Shown here one piece after another: positions 35,853 to 45,284 of a stretch of DNA of 64,000 bases. The notes under the pieces are model-generated. The model saw only the letters and a list, made by a program, of their open reading frames with translations, was not told the origin of the DNA and made no database searches. The translations under genes and the position numbers were made by a program. The stretch's first letter is position 1. Every line of letters begins with the position of its first letter. The stretch comes from Rhizobiaceae bacterium (lineage in GTDB: Bacteria; Pseudomonadota; Alphaproteobacteria; Rhizobiales; Rhizobiaceae): positions 1-64,000 of the forward strand of contig JAILWO010000002.1 in assembly GCA_025698895.1 (NCBI GenBank). The letters are read 5' to 3'.

Positions 35853-36985
35853 GCCTTGAAACGCCCCTCGCAGACGAGCGCCCGATAGCTCGAGCGCATC
35901 TCGGCCCGGTCGGCATAGCAGCCGCGCAGATAGCGGTCGCCGCTGGTCGCGGAATAGGCGGACCGGCCGTGCACGACACGGTGGTTGTCGAAGACGATGC
36001 ACTCTCCCGCCTGCAGGGTGAAGCGCATGACGTAGCGACCGTCCTGCAGCAGTTTCCCGAAGCGGCAGAAGGCCGGATAGTAGTCGTCGAGCAGGCTCTG
36101 CGGCAGATCGATCAGGTCGAGCAGGTGTTGGCTTATCGTCAGGCCCGAGACCTCACCATGCTGGTCGAGTTCGATCACCCGCTGGTAGGCGCGCATGTCG
36201 TAGGTGTCGTGCTCGCAATAGAACGGGATGTCGATGGTGCTCAGCAGCCGGAAGCCTTCCGGGTCCATCTCGCGAAAGTCGTTGGCAGCCGCCATTCCGT
36301 CGCCAAACAGGTTGCGCCCGCCCTGCACGGTGTTGGCGCGCATGTGCAGGAACTGGATGCCGGGCGCATGCTCCTCGGCGGGCACGTCGGTATGCAGCTC
36401 CAGCGCCGCCGCTGTATAGGCGGTGTTGGTCGGATTGATGTGGGTCCGCACGTCGAAATAGGCGCCGAAGAAGGACGGGCGCACCTGCCCCATGACGTTC
36501 ACGAGTTGGGTCAACGCCTCGTCTGTATCCGGCATGTCGGTGACGACCGAAATGCCCTCGACGATCATCGCCTCGAGCCAGACTTTCACCTTCGCCTTGT
36601 CCGAAAGGAGCTCCGCCTGGGTGAAGCGGGCGACGTCCGGATAATGGTCGCCATACCAGGGCCGGCGGGGCAGGTCGGCCGGGTCGTGACGACGCTTGCC
36701 TTCGGCATGGGCCTCGAGCCAGGAGATCGGCATGCGCGTGACGTGATCCTCGTCGGCCCAGTCGATGATCAGCCGATCGCCCTCGATTCGAGCCGCCTTT
36801 GCCCGCGGGGCATGCTCCAGATGGAAGATGTCGAAACTGCGTTCGCGGGTCGTCGTATTGAACGAACTCGGGCAGTTGTCGCGCAGCCAGTAATAGTTGA
36901 AATAGCTCTGGCCGGTAGGGAGGACGACCTTGAGGCCCTTCTCGGCGCATTCGACGGTGTCGGGGGTGGAGACCGTCACATTCAT
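35849..36985 (-). CDS. TauD/gamma-butyrobetaine dioxygenase-like 2-oxoglutarate oxygenase
   Basis: The 378-residue protein starts at ATG 36985; the ribosome site AGAAGGA at 36994-37000 overlaps the alternative ATG 36994. The N-terminal GBBH-like (DUF971) domain has WLRDNCP. The C-terminal TauD domain has the iron triad His198 and Asp200 (ELHTDVP) and His339 (FDNHRVVHGR), with Arg341 for 2-oxoglutarate. Homologues hydroxylate gamma-butyrobetaine or trimethyllysine-type compounds. The absence of other carnitine genes leaves the substrate open. It is divergent from a LysR gene. Confidence 0.88.
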   Translation of the reverse strand: MNVTVSTPDTVECAEKGLKVVLPTGQSYFNYYWLRDNCPSSFNTTTRERSFDIFHLEHAPRAKAARIEGDRLIIDWADEDHVTRMPISWLEAHAEGKRRHDPADLPRRPWYGDHYPDVARFTQAELLSDKAKVKVWLEAMIVEGISVVTDMPDTDEALTQLVNVMGQVRPSFFGAYFDVRTHINPTNTAYTAAALELHTDVPAEEHAPGIQFLHMRANTVQGGRNLFGDGMAAANDFREMDPEGFRLLSTIDIPFYCEHDTYDMRAYQRVIELDQHGEVSGLTISQHLLDLIDLPQSLLDDYYPAFCRFGKLLQDGRYVMRFTLQAGECIVFDNHRVVHGRSAYSATSGDRYLRGCYADRAEMRSSYRALVCEGRFKA

Positions 36986-37062
36986 GGGGCGCATCCTTCT
37001 GGGTTTGGAAAGGGCGATGCGCCTGAGAAAGAATTGATTTTGGTGGGTCGCGAAAGGCGGGT

Positions 37063-37081
37063 AACTCTAATCACAAGTTAA
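37063..37081. promoter_or_regulatory. Candidate LysR operator between dioxygenase and lysR genes
   Basis: TAACT (37063-37067) and AGTTA (37077-37081) form a perfect inverted repeat with a nine-base spacer in the 109-bp divergent gap, 14 bases upstream of the LysR start. The position fits an autoregulatory LysR-type recognition site. Confidence 0.4.
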
Positions 37082-37094
37082 GCCGGAGGTTAAC

Positions 37095-38024
37095 ATGGAT
37101 CGTCTGCCGCCGCTCCGGCTGCTCGTCACTTTCGACGCGGTCCAGCGCCTTGGCTCAATGCAGCTCGCCGCGGCCGAACTCAATGTGACGCCACCGGCCG
37201 TGACGCAGGCGATCAGGGCGCTGGAGGACCAGGTCGGCGTACCCTTGATGGACCGGGGCTCGAAGCCGTCGGTGCCGACCGAGGCGGGAGCGCGGCTGGC
37301 TCGCGCGACGCGCAACGGCCTCGGCCTGATTGCCGATACGATCGAGGAAATCCGCTTCTCGGCCGGACTTGCCGGCCGGCAGATCACTGTCTCGTGCACG
37401 CTTGGCATGGCAACCTACTGGCTGATGCCGCGACTGCACGGCTTCTACAGGCGCTGGCCGGATATCATGGTCAATGTTCAGGCCCCTTCCTCGGACCTGC
37501 CGGCCTTCTCCACCGGCATCGACATCGCGCTGCGCTATGGCGCGGAGAGCTGGAAGGATGGAGAGACGATGAAGCTCTTCGATGAGCGTGCCTGCCCGGT
37601 GGGACGCGCGGCGTTGATCGAGACGGCGATGGCTGATCCCGAGGGCTTGCGGACGGTTCCCCTCATCCATGTCCGCTCGCCCCACGCCCATCATTGGCCA
37701 GGATGGCCGGAATATTTCGCCTCCATGAATCTCGGGCGTCCGCACGGACCGAAACAGGTCTTCGACAACTACATCCAGGCGGTGCAGGCCACGCTCGATT
37801 CCCGGGGGATCATGCTGGGCTGGCATTCGATTACCGATGCACTCGTCGCGGATGGCACGCTGATGGCGCTGCCCGGCGGCGGCTGCGATTTTGGCACGGC
37901 CTACTACGTCACCTGTGGGCGGGAATCCCTGCGCAAATCGGCCGCCCAAGCCTTCATGGACTGGATCACGGCAGCGGATGAGGAACGATCGGGCACCCCC
38001 GATGTGCGCCTGCCGGATCTTTAG
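37095..38024 (+). CDS. LysR-family transcriptional regulator (GcvA-like)
   Basis: The 309-residue protein has an N-terminal winged helix (RLPPLRLLVTFDAVQRLGSMQLAAAELNVTPPAVTQAIRALEDQVGVPLMDR) and a type 2 periplasmic-binding effector domain from about residue 90. CGGAGG lies six bases before ATG. It is divergent from the dioxygenase-aldolase genes, its probable targets. Its last four bases overlap the end of the convergent fusion gene. Confidence 0.92.
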   Translation: MDRLPPLRLLVTFDAVQRLGSMQLAAAELNVTPPAVTQAIRALEDQVGVPLMDRGSKPSVPTEAGARLARATRNGLGLIADTIEEIRFSAGLAGRQITVSCTLGMATYWLMPRLHGFYRRWPDIMVNVQAPSSDLPAFSTGIDIALRYGAESWKDGETMKLFDERACPVGRAALIETAMADPEGLRTVPLIHVRSPHAHHWPGWPEYFASMNLGRPHGPKQVFDNYIQAVQATLDSRGIMLGWHSITDALVADGTLMALPGGGCDFGTAYYVTCGRESLRKSAAQAFMDWITAADEERSGTPDVRLPDL

Positions 38025-40489
38025 CGGATCAGCACGGCCGATGCGCCCCAGGATTTCTTGATCGGTCCGCGCGGCAGCGCCAGCGCGACCAGTGCGATGC
38101 CGCACACGATCTGTGCGACGGCCTGTGTCGCTGTCGCGTCGGTCAGGAACGGCGACACAACCAGAACCGCGCCCAGCAGAATGTTCACGTAACGTACGGC
38201 ACGGCCGATTTCGGCCAGGGCAATGACGCTGAAGGTGATGGCGAGCGATCCTGTAACGTGATCGACATTCGCGGTCATTCCGTCCGCGCCCAGCGTGATG
38301 CGGGTCGTCATCAGCCAGAGACCGATCAGGATGGAGGCCGCCAGGGTCCAGGGCATGCCGATCCCGCCACCAAGCATGCCGGCAACGACACGGCCGGGAG
38401 GCTGCTCGAACGGGTACTCGGGTTCGCCGGCCTCGCCCTCATCCGTGTCGCCAGTGAACAGGATCTTCAGGACCGGCGCGCCCTGCTGACGACGGCGCCA
38501 GAGAAATTCGCCTGTCGCGGCCAGTTCGTCCAGGGAGTAGGGGATCTGGACCACCATCGCGGCCGCGCCGATCAGGCACAGGGTGCACCAGGTGCCGATC
38601 AGGATCGGCTGGATGATTATGAACGTCACCGATACCGTGCCAAGCGGCACGATCAATATGCCGAAGGCGAGTACCATCCACGGCATGGTGCGCCAGCGGC
38701 GCTGAGAGCCGATCACGCCGGTGAGGATTTCCAGGAGATAGATCGTGGCCCCGAGCCCGGCATCCGGAACCGGCCAGGCTTCCGAGACAGATGACGTCAC
38801 GACGTCTTCCGTACCATTCTTGCCGGCCACCGTGCCGGTGAAGAACGGATCCCACGCCGCATCGATATGGCCGAGCTGATAGGCGCCGAGATAGCGTGAG
38901 AAATAGAGCCCGACGAAGGCCAGCAGGATGATGGGCGCCCGCTGCAGCCAGACCGAGGGGTTGTAGCTCCAGCCCGGCGGCACGTTTGGTCCCGTCATCT
39001 CGGCGACCGGGCTGATGCCCGGCGTCGGCCGCACCGCCGCCGCGAAGCCGATCGCCAGCGTTCCCACCAGCGTGCCGTTGAGATAGGCCGCCGCCGAGGG
39101 CGTCCAGAACACGAGCGGCGCCAGCAGCAACCACAGCCCTACTGCCGCCGCACCCCAGCGAACCATCGCCAGCCGGGGAGATATCGAGGCGACGGCGAAG
39201 CCGAACAGGGCAATGCCCGCGACAATGTCGCTCAGACCCATCCACGTGCCCGCATAGCCCATGGTGGCCGGCGAAAGGACGAGCCATGTGCCCAGCGCGG
39301 CGTTGGCCATATGCGCCCACAGGGTCGAGCGGTGCTCGGCGAGGAACTTTGCCTCGTGGTCGCGTCGGATCGTCTCGGGGTTCGCGCCGGCCTCGTCCTC
39401 GGCGGTCTCCATCCAGTCGGGCGGCGTTATCCCGTGGGCCTCGTACCAGGCCAGCGGATCGCGCTTGAGCGCCTCGACGATCCTTGGAAGCGTCTCGCGG
39501 ATCGAGCGGCGCGGCTCCCATCCCAGCAGTGTTCTGGCGCGCGAGATGTCCAACGCGTAGTGGTCGTCGGCCATCTCGATCATGAAGGGGCGGATGAACG
39601 GCTTTTCCCCATGGTCGAAGTCGTCCGGCACGATCGGCACGGACTTTTCCTCGATCCAGGCGCCGACCTTGGCCAGCGGTTTGGGCACCGACAGCGTCTC
39701 CCACTCCTCCGCGCCATGGACGAGCTGGCCGATCTCGTCCTGCAATTCGGCATAGCCGACAGCGTCCTCCTCGCCCGCCAGCACGACCGCGTCCGGCGGC
39801 AGGTCATTGCGCCGCTCGACCGCCAGGCGGAAGAGCCGCATCATGTCGTCACTGTGAATGAAGGACTGCCCGGCCTCCACGTCGCCCGCATAGAGACGGC
39901 TCTTCATGTCGCGCTCATAGATGCGCGCGATCTGATGAGCGAGCGTGGGTACCGCGCTCTCGTCGTCATAGAGTCCGGCCAGGTGTAGAAGCAGATAGGG
40001 GATGCTCCCGTGATGCTCCCGGATCGCCTCTTCGGCCCGCGCCTTCGATTTCGGGTAGGCCCATTTCGGCTCGATCGGGGCGGTCTCGTCGATTCGTTCC
40101 CCCGGTTGGGCCGGCCGATGAACCAGCATCGTGCCCGAATAGATGAAGCGCTCGACCTTGAACGGCTGGAGCGCCTCGAGCAGATGCCTGGTGCCTGCCA
40201 CGTTCACCTTTTCGTAGAGCGGATTCTCCTCGCCGGTAAAGTCGAAATACGCCGCCAGGTGGATGACGGCCGCAAACCTGCTGCCATAGTGACCCGACAC
40301 CCGCTTCATAGCCGCGTCCACAGAAGCGCGGTCGGAAAGATCGACCTCGACCAGCGGAATCTCGGCGGACTTGCCCTTCATGTCGAGGCCGACGATTCGG
40401 TAGTCGCTTCCGAGTTCCGCCGCCAAGGCGCTGCCGATTCCGCCGGCCGCTCCCGTGATCAGGACAACCGGCTTCGTGCGATTGGTCAT
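38021..40489 (-). CDS. SDR epimerase-SPW-VKOR-SPW multidomain membrane fusion
   Basis: The 822-residue protein combines an NAD(P)-dependent epimerase domain (1-350; nucleotide motif TGAAGGIGS at 12-20, catalytic Tyr145-x3-Lys149 in YPKSK), an SPW-type membrane region (about 385-485), and a vitamin K epoxide reductase-like helical domain (about 515-655) with the active-site pair WCTLC (Cys635, Cys638). A second SPW-like region ends the protein (about 690-810). The periplasmic-loop cysteines of ordinary VKOR are missing: the equivalent stretch reads TEDVVTSSVSEAWPVPDAGLG. The role is unknown; coupling a soluble reductase/epimerase to a quinone-linked membrane domain is suggestive. It lies 92 bases after the sulfatase gene. 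Confidence 0.8.
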   Translation of the reverse strand: MTNRTKPVVLITGAAGGIGSALAAELGSDYRIVGLDMKGKSAEIPLVEVDLSDRASVDAAMKRVSGHYGSRFAAVIHLAAYFDFTGEENPLYEKVNVAGTRHLLEALQPFKVERFIYSGTMLVHRPAQPGERIDETAPIEPKWAYPKSKARAEEAIREHHGSIPYLLLHLAGLYDDESAVPTLAHQIARIYERDMKSRLYAGDVEAGQSFIHSDDMMRLFRLAVERRNDLPPDAVVLAGEEDAVGYAELQDEIGQLVHGAEEWETLSVPKPLAKVGAWIEEKSVPIVPDDFDHGEKPFIRPFMIEMADDHYALDISRARTLLGWEPRRSIRETLPRIVEALKRDPLAWYEAHGITPPDWMETAEDEAGANPETIRRDHEAKFLAEHRSTLWAHMANAALGTWLVLSPATMGYAGTWMGLSDIVAGIALFGFAVASISPRLAMVRWGAAAVGLWLLLAPLVFWTPSAAAYLNGTLVGTLAIGFAAAVRPTPGISPVAEMTGPNVPPGWSYNPSVWLQRAPIILLAFVGLYFSRYLGAYQLGHIDAAWDPFFTGTVAGKNGTEDVVTSSVSEAWPVPDAGLGATIYLLEILTGVIGSQRRWRTMPWMVLAFGILIVPLGTVSVTFIIIQPILIGTWCTLCLIGAAAMVVQIPYSLDELAATGEFLWRRRQQGAPVLKILFTGDTDEGEAGEPEYPFEQPPGRVVAGMLGGGIGMPWTLAASILIGLWLMTTRITLGADGMTANVDHVTGSLAITFSVIALAEIGRAVRYVNILLGAVLVVSPFLTDATATQAVAQIVCGIALVALALPRGPIKKSWGASAVLIR

Positions 40490-40581
40490 GGAGCCACCGT
40501 GTTCGCCGTCATCGTTTGTGAACGGATGCCCGGCGGGATCGTTCCTGCGCCCTCTCGCTGCTACCCGGATGGATCGTAGGG

Positions 40582-42165
40582 CTACCAGACGCCGAAATAG
40601 ATGCCGCGCGCCTTGTGCGTGTCGGTGCGCCTTTCGACTTCCGCATCCGATGTGGTGACGCGCATCTTGCGGGTCCGGATCCAGTCGAACAGCCGCTCAC
40701 GCAACAGCGCGCGCACATCTTCCAGCGCGGGATCGTTGCCTCGGTCGACCAGTTCGTCCGGGTCGTCCCGAAGATCGAAGAGCTGCGGGCGAAAGCCCTC
40801 GTAGTAGATAAACTTCCAGCGGTCAGTGCGTACCATCCAGGCTCGTGCCGCCGATGGCGCGCGGCCAAGCTGGAGCCGCGCGTTGCGAAAGCCGTAGTCG
40901 CATTCGCTGATCGCGGCGCCGCGCCATTCCTCGGGTGGAACCGGCGTTTGCGCCCGCGTCAATTTCAATAGGGAATGCCCTTCGAGTATATGGTCGGCTG
41001 GCGTGCCACCACAGAACTCCACGAAAGTGGGCGCAAGGTCGATCGCTTCGACGAACAGGTCCGACGCCGTGCCTCGGGTCGCGTCGGCCTCCTTGTCGGG
41101 ATCGTAGACGATCATCGGGATGCGCGCGCTCTGCTCGTGGAACATCTCCTTCTCACCCAACCAATGGTCCCCCAGATAGTCGCCATGGTCGCTGGTCATC
41201 ACGATCAGCGTATTGTTGAACAGGCCGCGCCGCTCCAGGAAATCCCATAGCCGCGCCAGATGGTCGTCCATCTGGCGTATAAGACCCATATAGGCCGGGA
41301 TCACCGTCTCGCGCACCTCGTCGCGGCTGAAGCTCACGCTTTCCTCATGGTTCATATAGGCGCGGAAGACCGGATGCGGGTTCTCGCGCTCGGCCTCGCT
41401 GCGAACGGGCGGCAGGATGTCGGCCGCCGAATACATGTCGTGGTAGGGCGCCGGCGCGATATAGGGCCAGTGCGGCTTGATGTAGGAGAGATGCAGGCAC
41501 CAGGGCGCGTCTCCCGCCTCGGTGATGAAATCCATGGCCCGGTCGGTCATGTAGGCCGTCTCGGAGTGCTCTTCCTGGATCTCGGCCGCCAGGCCGGAAT
41601 TGCGCAGGAACCAGGCGGATTTGACGTTCCCCTCCTCGTCGCGCCCGGCATTGGCATAGTCGTGCCAGGGATTGTCGACATTGTAGCCGAGCGAGCGCAG
41701 ATAGCGGTTGTAAGGAAGGTCTTCGGGAACAAGCGCATCCGGCCACAACCCGTCGTCGCGCTCATAGGGTTCGAAGCCGCACTGGCTGGCCAGCACGCCC
41801 TCATAGGAATTGGGGTCGACGCCGAGGCGCCGCATGCCTTCCAGATCCGCGGCCATGTGCGTCTTGCCGACGAGTGCGGTACGCACGCCCAATGGACGCA
41901 GATGGTCGCCGATTGTCATCTCCCCGACCCGCAGCGGCACGCCATTGTAGGTCGAGCCGTGCGAGGACATGTAGCGGCCGGTATAAAAGCTCATTCGCGA
42001 TGGCCCGCAGACGGTCGCCTGCACATAGGCCCGGTCGAAGCGCACGCCGCGCGCGGCCAGCGCGTCCATGGCGGGCGTCTTCAGCGTCGGATGACCGTAA
42101 CAGGACAGGTAGTCGGCGCGAAGCTGGTCGGCCATGATGAAGAGGATGTTTCTGGGCGTCGACAT
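40582..42165 (-). CDS. Sulfatase-superfamily hydrolase (arylsulfatase/phosphonate monoester hydrolase-like)
   Basis: The 527-residue protein starts at ATG 42165. It has the formylglycine motif C53-G-P-S-R57, N-terminal metal site NILFIMADQLRADY, GKTHM, and second metal site MTSDHGDYLGDHWLGEKEMFHE. Overall it resembles the phosphonate monoester hydrolase/type I sulfatase branch. No signal peptide is present, so it acts in the cytoplasm. Cys53 needs oxidation by a formylglycine-generating enzyme, not seen here. It is third in the TAXI-TRAP operon, 66 bases after the binding-protein gene, so an imported sulfate or phosphonate ester is the likely substrate. Confidence 0.87.
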   Translation of the reverse strand: MSTPRNILFIMADQLRADYLSCYGHPTLKTPAMDALAARGVRFDRAYVQATVCGPSRMSFYTGRYMSSHGSTYNGVPLRVGEMTIGDHLRPLGVRTALVGKTHMAADLEGMRRLGVDPNSYEGVLASQCGFEPYERDDGLWPDALVPEDLPYNRYLRSLGYNVDNPWHDYANAGRDEEGNVKSAWFLRNSGLAAEIQEEHSETAYMTDRAMDFITEAGDAPWCLHLSYIKPHWPYIAPAPYHDMYSAADILPPVRSEAERENPHPVFRAYMNHEESVSFSRDEVRETVIPAYMGLIRQMDDHLARLWDFLERRGLFNNTLIVMTSDHGDYLGDHWLGEKEMFHEQSARIPMIVYDPDKEADATRGTASDLFVEAIDLAPTFVEFCGGTPADHILEGHSLLKLTRAQTPVPPEEWRGAAISECDYGFRNARLQLGRAPSAARAWMVRTDRWKFIYYEGFRPQLFDLRDDPDELVDRGNDPALEDVRALLRERLFDWIRTRKMRVTTSDAEVERRTDTHKARGIYFGVW

Positions 42166-42231
42166 GCTGTCCCGCTGCAATGCGTTTCGGGGCGAAGGGC
42201 AGGGGCCGTGGACGCGGCCCCTTCAATGACG

Positions 42232-43251
42232 TTACTTGGCCACGAGGTGGTCGGGAATTTCCACGCCGATCTCGCGATAGTAGCGCTCCGCTCCCGGATG
42301 AAGCGGCAGGTTTAGGTCCCGGAACGCGCTTTCCAGCGAGATTTCACGCAGCCAGCGTGTCTGGTCGCGGCTTTCCTCCACGCCTTCCCAAAATGCCTTT
42401 GTGATCTCGTAGACGGCGTCGTCGTCCATGTGGACGCCGGTGCCCACGCCGACGATCGACCCTAGCGTCGTCACCGCCTCCTCGTTGACTTGGTTGTCGC
42501 CATAGACGTCCGGCGCGATCTCGCCGACTACGCCGCCTGGCCGGTTCAGGATCGCCTGGACCGCCTCCTTCTCTCGGTCCTCCTCCGACAAGCCGAGCAG
42601 ACGGACCTTGTTCGAGATCGTGATCTGCTCGATGACGGGGCTCGGCGGTATGGACGGGTTGATGTAGAGATCGATACGGCCGTCCTGGAACGATTGAAGC
42701 GCAGCTTCCCAGCCAAGCTGGACCGACGTGTAGCCTTCGTTAGGCTTCATTCCCGTCACGGCTTCCATGAGCTGGCCCATGATCACCGTCGCGCCGCCGC
42801 CGGGCGGCCCGAGGAAGACGCGCTTGCCATTGGCGTCGGCCAGTTCCTTTATGTCCGAATCGGCATAGACGACCATGTGGTAGAGGCCGAGGGGAAAGGC
42901 GAAGACGGCGCGCAGGTTCTTCGACAGGTCGGGCGCCTGCGGAATCTGCGCATACATGTTGATGCCCTTCTGCATCGAGGCGTGCACGGTCGCTGACCAC
43001 ATGAAGAAGTCGAGCTGGCCGTTGGCGACCTCTATCGCATGCTGGGTGGCTGCGCCCGTCGCATTGACCTGGATTTCGGCATCCGTCCGTTCCCCGACGA
43101 GCTGTGCGAAGGTGCTCATGACCATATAGGGCGACGAGCCGGGTCCGAGCGTGGCGAGCCTGTAGAAATCCTGCGCGACGGCCTGCCCCGCCGCCGCGAG
43201 CATCGCCGCGCCGGCGGCAAGTGCCGCTAACCGCTTTGCAACATGCATCAT
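42232..43251 (-). CDS. TAXI-family TRAP transporter substrate-binding protein
   Basis: The 339-residue protein starts at ATG 43251 behind GGAGGAG. Signal peptide MMHVAKRLAALAAGAAMLAAAGQAVAQ is followed by the TAXI signature YRLATLGPGSSPYMVMSTFAQLV, ATQHAIEVANGQLDFFMWS and KRVFLGPPGGGATVIMGQLM. It captures the ligand in the periplasm for the TRAP permease. Ligands of TAXI proteins are mostly unknown; dicarboxylates and glutamate are reported for some. Its start overlaps the permease stop. Confidence 0.92.
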   Translation of the reverse strand: MMHVAKRLAALAAGAAMLAAAGQAVAQDFYRLATLGPGSSPYMVMSTFAQLVGERTDAEIQVNATGAATQHAIEVANGQLDFFMWSATVHASMQKGINMYAQIPQAPDLSKNLRAVFAFPLGLYHMVVYADSDIKELADANGKRVFLGPPGGGATVIMGQLMEAVTGMKPNEGYTSVQLGWEAALQSFQDGRIDLYINPSIPPSPVIEQITISNKVRLLGLSEEDREKEAVQAILNRPGGVVGEIAPDVYGDNQVNEEAVTTLGSIVGVGTGVHMDDDAVYEITKAFWEGVEESRDQTRWLREISLESAFRDLNLPLHPGAERYYREIGVEIPDHLVAK

Positions 43252-45203
43252 AGGTCTCCTCCCGCCTTTTCGAGGTGCCGTTTTCCCGCGCCGGCGGATT
43301 GCGCCAGGACCGGCATGACGTCGCGCGCCACGATGAGCGCGATAAGGGTGAAGCAGGCGGCTTCCACGGACAGCCAGGGGACCAGAACGCCGAATCCAAG
43401 CGCAAGGCGCAGGGCGCGCGTCGACGGGCCCAGGCGACCGGCGGCATAGCCCGAAAAGCCTGTGGAGAACATCCAGATGGCAAGCAGCAGCCGCGCCGAA
43501 ACCCAGGCGAAGCCGGTCCACGTGAAATCGGTCGTCACCAGAACGAACGACGGGTTGTAGACCATGACGAAGGGGATCACGAAGCCGATCAGCGCCACCT
43601 TGACGGCGTCCAGTCCGATCAGGATCGGATTGGCGCGCGCGATCGGCGCCGCCACGAAGGCGGCTATCGCCACCGGCGGCGTGATCGCCGACAGCACGCC
43701 GAAATAGACGACGAACAGATGCGCGATCACGGTCGGCACGCCCAATCGCTCGATGGCCGGCCCCATGACGAGCACGATGATCAGATAGGCCGGCACGGTG
43801 GGCATGCCCATGCCCAGCACAAGCGAACCCAGCATCATCATGACCAGCGCCAGGAACAACGAATTGCCCGCCACCTCGAGAATGACGCCGGCAAATCGCA
43901 GGCCGAGCCCCGTCATGTTCATGACGCCGATCAGGATGCCGATGGCACCCACCGCGATCACGATCTGGGAGGCGGCCGAGCCGGCGTTGGCGAGCGCAGT
44001 GAGAACCCGGCGCGGATTGCGGCGCAGATCAGGATTGAAGGCGAAGCCCAGCACCAGCGCTGTGGCCACGGCGTAGAAGCCCGCGAGCGCGGGCGACCGG
44101 CCCATGACCAGGAGAGCTACCACCACGCCGAGCGGCACGATGAAGCACAGTGACATCAGGTAGTCGTGCGCGGTGAGCTCCGGGCGCTCGGCTTTCGGTA
44201 TCGGCCTGATGTCCCGCTTGACGGCCTCAAGATGCACGGCGACGAACAGCGCCAGATAGTAGAACAGCGCCGGTACCAGCGCCGCCAGGCAGATGGTGAG
44301 ATAGGGAATACCCGTCACATCCGCCATGATGAAGGCCACCGCCCCCATGACCGGAGGCATGAACTGGCCGCCCGACGAAGCCGCCGCCTCGATTCCTCCG
44401 GCGTAACGGGCGGGAAAGCCGCGCTCGCGGATCATAGGAATGGTTATGACGCCGGTGCCCACCACGTTTCCCGCGACCGATCCCGACATCGTGCCGAACG
44501 CGCCGCTGGCGGCAATCGCCGCATGGGCGGGGCCGCCGCGCGTGCGGCCGGTCAGCGCAAAGGCGAACTTCAACAGCACCGCGCCCGCGCCGATGCCTTC
44601 CAGGAGCACTCCGAAGACGATGAAGACCAGGATCAGGCTGACGACGACCGAAAGCGGTCCTCCGAACACCCCGTCGAAGGAATACCACGTCACCTGCAGC
44701 ACCTGCTGGAAGGAAAATCCGCCATGGCGAAAAATGCCCGGCAGCGCGTCGCCGAAGACCGCATAGGCGAGGCCGAGCAGGCAGATTAGGAAGAGCGGTA
44801 GCCCCATTGCCCGCCGCGTCAGCTCCAGCAACACCACGAGGCCGATCGTTCCGATGACGAGGTCTCTCGTCGTGAACATGTAGAGGCCGATCTGCAGCGC
44901 CTCGCCGATCTGCATGTAGCGGGTGACGGCAAGCACCAGGCCTGCCAGAAGCACCAGATCGACGGCAATGGCGGCGAGCTTCCAGCCCGCCTGTCCGAGC
45001 CGCTGATGGATCGCCTCCAGTATGAGAAGGATGCCGCCAAGCGCGAACACGCCGACGCGCAGCAGCGTCTCGTCGAGCACTCCCACTCCAGCGATGTAGA
45101 TTCCAAGTAGCGCGATCGCCGCGCCCAGCATGCGCATGGCGGGACGAAGCAGATCGCCGATACGCCAGGTGTTGCCTGCGTCGCTTGAATTCGCGCCGGG
45201 CAT
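43248..45203 (-). CDS. TRAP transporter fused permease (4TM-12TM, TAXI type)
   Basis: The 651-residue protein starts at ATG 45203 behind GGGGAGGA. Four N-terminal helices correspond to the small DctQ-like subunit and are fused to a DctM-like large subunit (SGAFGTMSGSVAGNVVGTGVITIPMIRERGFPARYAGGIEAAASSGGQFMPPVMGAVAFIMAD; GMGMPTVPAYLIIVLVMGPAIERLGV). It is a sodium-gradient-driven importer working with the TAXI protein. The operon order is permease, binding protein, sulfatase. It is divergent from an IclR-type regulator. Confidence 0.93.
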   Translation of the reverse strand: MPGANSSDAGNTWRIGDLLRPAMRMLGAAIALLGIYIAGVGVLDETLLRVGVFALGGILLILEAIHQRLGQAGWKLAAIAVDLVLLAGLVLAVTRYMQIGEALQIGLYMFTTRDLVIGTIGLVVLLELTRRAMGLPLFLICLLGLAYAVFGDALPGIFRHGGFSFQQVLQVTWYSFDGVFGGPLSVVVSLILVFIVFGVLLEGIGAGAVLLKFAFALTGRTRGGPAHAAIAASGAFGTMSGSVAGNVVGTGVITIPMIRERGFPARYAGGIEAAASSGGQFMPPVMGAVAFIMADVTGIPYLTICLAALVPALFYYLALFVAVHLEAVKRDIRPIPKAERPELTAHDYLMSLCFIVPLGVVVALLVMGRSPALAGFYAVATALVLGFAFNPDLRRNPRRVLTALANAGSAASQIVIAVGAIGILIGVMNMTGLGLRFAGVILEVAGNSLFLALVMMMLGSLVLGMGMPTVPAYLIIVLVMGPAIERLGVPTVIAHLFVVYFGVLSAITPPVAIAAFVAAPIARANPILIGLDAVKVALIGFVIPFVMVYNPSFVLVTTDFTWTGFAWVSARLLLAIWMFSTGFSGYAAGRLGPSTRALRLALGFGVLVPWLSVEAACFTLIALIVARDVMPVLAQSAGAGKRHLEKAGGDL

Positions 45204-45284
45204 TCCAGTCCTCCCCGACCTCCTCAAAGGTCACCTTCAGGATGGTCCCGATGGTCACGCTTGAAAACATCCTACGGACATGCT

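Noticed and set aside
37079-37094. TTAA-N8-TTAA upstream of the LysR gene as a CtrA site
   Set aside because: The spacing is eight rather than seven bases, and it overlaps the LysR ribosome site.
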